Source of the DNA: Arsukibacterium ikkense
GTDB lineage: Bacteria; Pseudomonadota; Gammaproteobacteria; Enterobacterales; Alteromonadaceae
Assembly (NCBI RefSeq): GCF_000987775.1
Contig: NZ_LAHO01000003.1
Span: 294,947 to 358,946 of the forward strand
Direction: 5' to 3'
DNA length: 64,000 nt
The notes beneath the pieces were generated by a model. That model saw only the letters and a program-made list of their open reading frames with translations, was not told where the DNA came from and did no database searches. Of the stretch, positions 63,220 through 64,000 are shown one piece after another. A program made the translations under genes and the position numbers. Within the stretch, counting starts at the first letter, position 1, and every line of letters begins with the position of its first letter.

Positions 63220-63807
63220 TTATTTAGAATATTCAATCAATTCTTCTACATACACATAGTCATCTTGTATCTGAGTTAGTTTAATAAACATTTTTAACTC
63301 AGGAGCATAAACATGAATATCTTCCGTATTTGCACTGTAACCACGGGTATTTGTAATTTTTCCTTTGTACTGAATGGTATAAGCCATAAAGGTTCCAGCC
63401 TCTACAGTTTCAGCTTTAAAAGAGAGCACTTTTGCATCTTGGATAGTGGAGCCTTTTGTACCGTCTTCGCTTTCCCAGTGCTCTTCCAATGTCCACTTTT
63501 TGCCAACCTGCAAAGGCCAATTATACCGAGCTTTCTTGCTATCAACTGGTTTAACAATATCTGTTAATGGAAATGTACGAGGAGCAGTAACCATAAATAA
63601 CTCGCCGTTTTTGCTTATTATTTTTTTGGTATCTATTCCATCAGCACGTATTTCCCCCGATGATGTTACACCTTTATACTTCCAGACCCATTTTTCGCCA
63701 TCTGTATAGTCAGCTAGTTTCGGTTGTTGTGTTACATCAGAACCCATAGCAGTGCTACAAAGACTCAGCAGTACTAAAGACATAAAAACTAAAAATTGAC
63801 TTCGCAT
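63220..63807 (-). CDS. Secreted protein of unknown function in an integron-like cassette
   Basis: The 195-residue product has a signal peptide (MRSQFLVFMSLVLLSLCST, cleaved near AMG-SD) and a beta-rich mature part with repeated Trp/Tyr-Lys strands, for example GEKWVWKYKGV and GKKWTLEEHWES. No family is recognised. The fold could be a lipocalin-like or DUF-type periplasmic beta domain. It lies between attC-like sites 3 and 4, so it is probably a complete single-gene cassette. Confidence 0.8.
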   Translation of the reverse strand: MRSQFLVFMSLVLLSLCSTAMGSDVTQQPKLADYTDGEKWVWKYKGVTSSGEIRADGIDTKKIISKNGELFMVTAPRTFPLTDIVKPVDSKKARYNWPLQVGKKWTLEEHWESEDGTKGSTIQDAKVLSFKAETVEAGTFMAYTIQYKGKITNTRGYSANTEDIHVYAPELKMFIKLTQIQDDYVYVEELIEYSK

Positions 63808-63890
63808 TCCATAATTTCCTTTTATAAATGACGTTTATCCAAGTGCATTTATCATGATTATAGCCTGCGAACTTAGGCCGTTCTCAAAGA

Positions 63891-63977
63891 GCATAACGCC
63901 CAAATTTAGCGAGGAAAGGCGCGCAGCGAGTTGACGTCGCAGCCAGCGTTTTTGGCTGGCGATAAAATTTGTTTGAT
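63891..63977 (-). repeat. attC-like site 4
   Basis: On the minus strand the element runs from ATCAAACAAATTTTATCGCC to AAATTTGGGCGTTATGC, about 87 bases. CAAATTT pairs with AAATTTG, and the inner GCCAGCCAAAAACGCTGGC forms a second stem. Its central GACGTCAACTCGCTG closely matches site 2. One end is degenerate (GTTTGAT rather than GTTAGAT). It marks the start of the 195-residue cassette. The rest of the array lies to the right of the window. Confidence 0.75.
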
Positions 63978-64000
63978 ACTCATTGAGCCTTCTCCCCCAG

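Noticed and set aside
1..64000. CRISPR arrays, rRNA and tRNA genes, complete insertion sequences, prophage
   Set aside because: No regularly spaced repeats, tRNA-like cloverleaf signatures, rRNA sequence, intact IS ends or phage gene sets were noticed on either strand.

Overview
The window looks like a chromosomal segment of a free-living, aerobic to microaerobic gammaproteobacterium. The gene set (ccoNOQP-H-I-S next to fnr, uspE and ttcA, an AlaA-type aminotransferase, YebG, a complete imp-order type VI secretion locus and a B12 uptake locus) resembles the Rheinheimera / Alishewanella / Arsukibacterium group. That placement is inferred from gene content and protein resemblance, not from a database search.

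Layout. (1) About 0.2-8.7 kb: a cbb3-type cytochrome c oxidase operon (ccoN, O, Q, P), its assembly genes (ccoH/fixH, copper ATPase ccoI, tiny ccoS, a SafE-like membrane protein), then the oxygen sensor fnr. No ccoG lies between ccoP and ccoH. (2) 8.7-20.3 kb: housekeeping genes: uspE behind a plausible FNR site, ttcA, a Bax-type glucosaminidase, alaA coupled to an amino-acid/Na+ symporter, yebG behind a clear LexA box, a dGTPase, a patatin, a secreted cyanophycinase-like lipoprotein, a MAPEG protein, a GNAT acetyltransferase and a truncated REP-type transposase. (3) 20.4-29.7 kb: a type VI secretion payload module, all on the minus strand: hcp, vgrG, PAAR, a helical-repeat protein, a thiolase-like protein, an Rhs protein with a JAB/JAMM-like C-terminal toxin, and an overlapping secreted immunity candidate. 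(4) 29.7-53.5 kb: the structural and regulatory T6SS genes: clpV, tssG, tssF, tssE, tagJ, two tandem tssC paralogues, tssB and tssA, then pppA, tagF, tssM, tssL, tssK, tssJ and tagH, with the kinase gene ppkA divergent. (5) 53.5-58.7 kb: btuF, a cobalamin adenosyltransferase, btuC and btuD, then a small periplasmic protein, a YkgJ-type protein and YihY. (6) 58.8-64 kb: accessory genes. From about 60.7 kb rightward, four attC-like sites separate small minus-strand genes, which is the architecture of integron gene cassettes.

How it fits together. The first block gives high-affinity respiration plus the FNR regulator that normally controls it. The T6SS block holds every core component (TssA-M, ClpV, VgrG, PAAR) plus the threonine-phosphorylation switch PpkA/PppA/TagH/TagF. 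The most likely cargo is the Rhs protein. The PAAR protein and the thiolase-like and helical-repeat proteins, encoded between vgrG and rhs, are candidates for mounting it on VgrG. Hairpins follow the tube gene hcp and the sheath genes tssB-tssC, which would favour high expression of the bulk structural subunits. The right end is a flexible region that has picked up small secreted, membrane or lipoprotein genes and one decayed acetyltransferase gene.

Gene starts were revised where a ribosome-binding site or family length argued for it. Several genes use TTG or GTG. Genes missed by a length cut-off of about 60 codons (ccoS, a 40-residue secreted peptide, and a possible 43-residue membrane peptide) are included.
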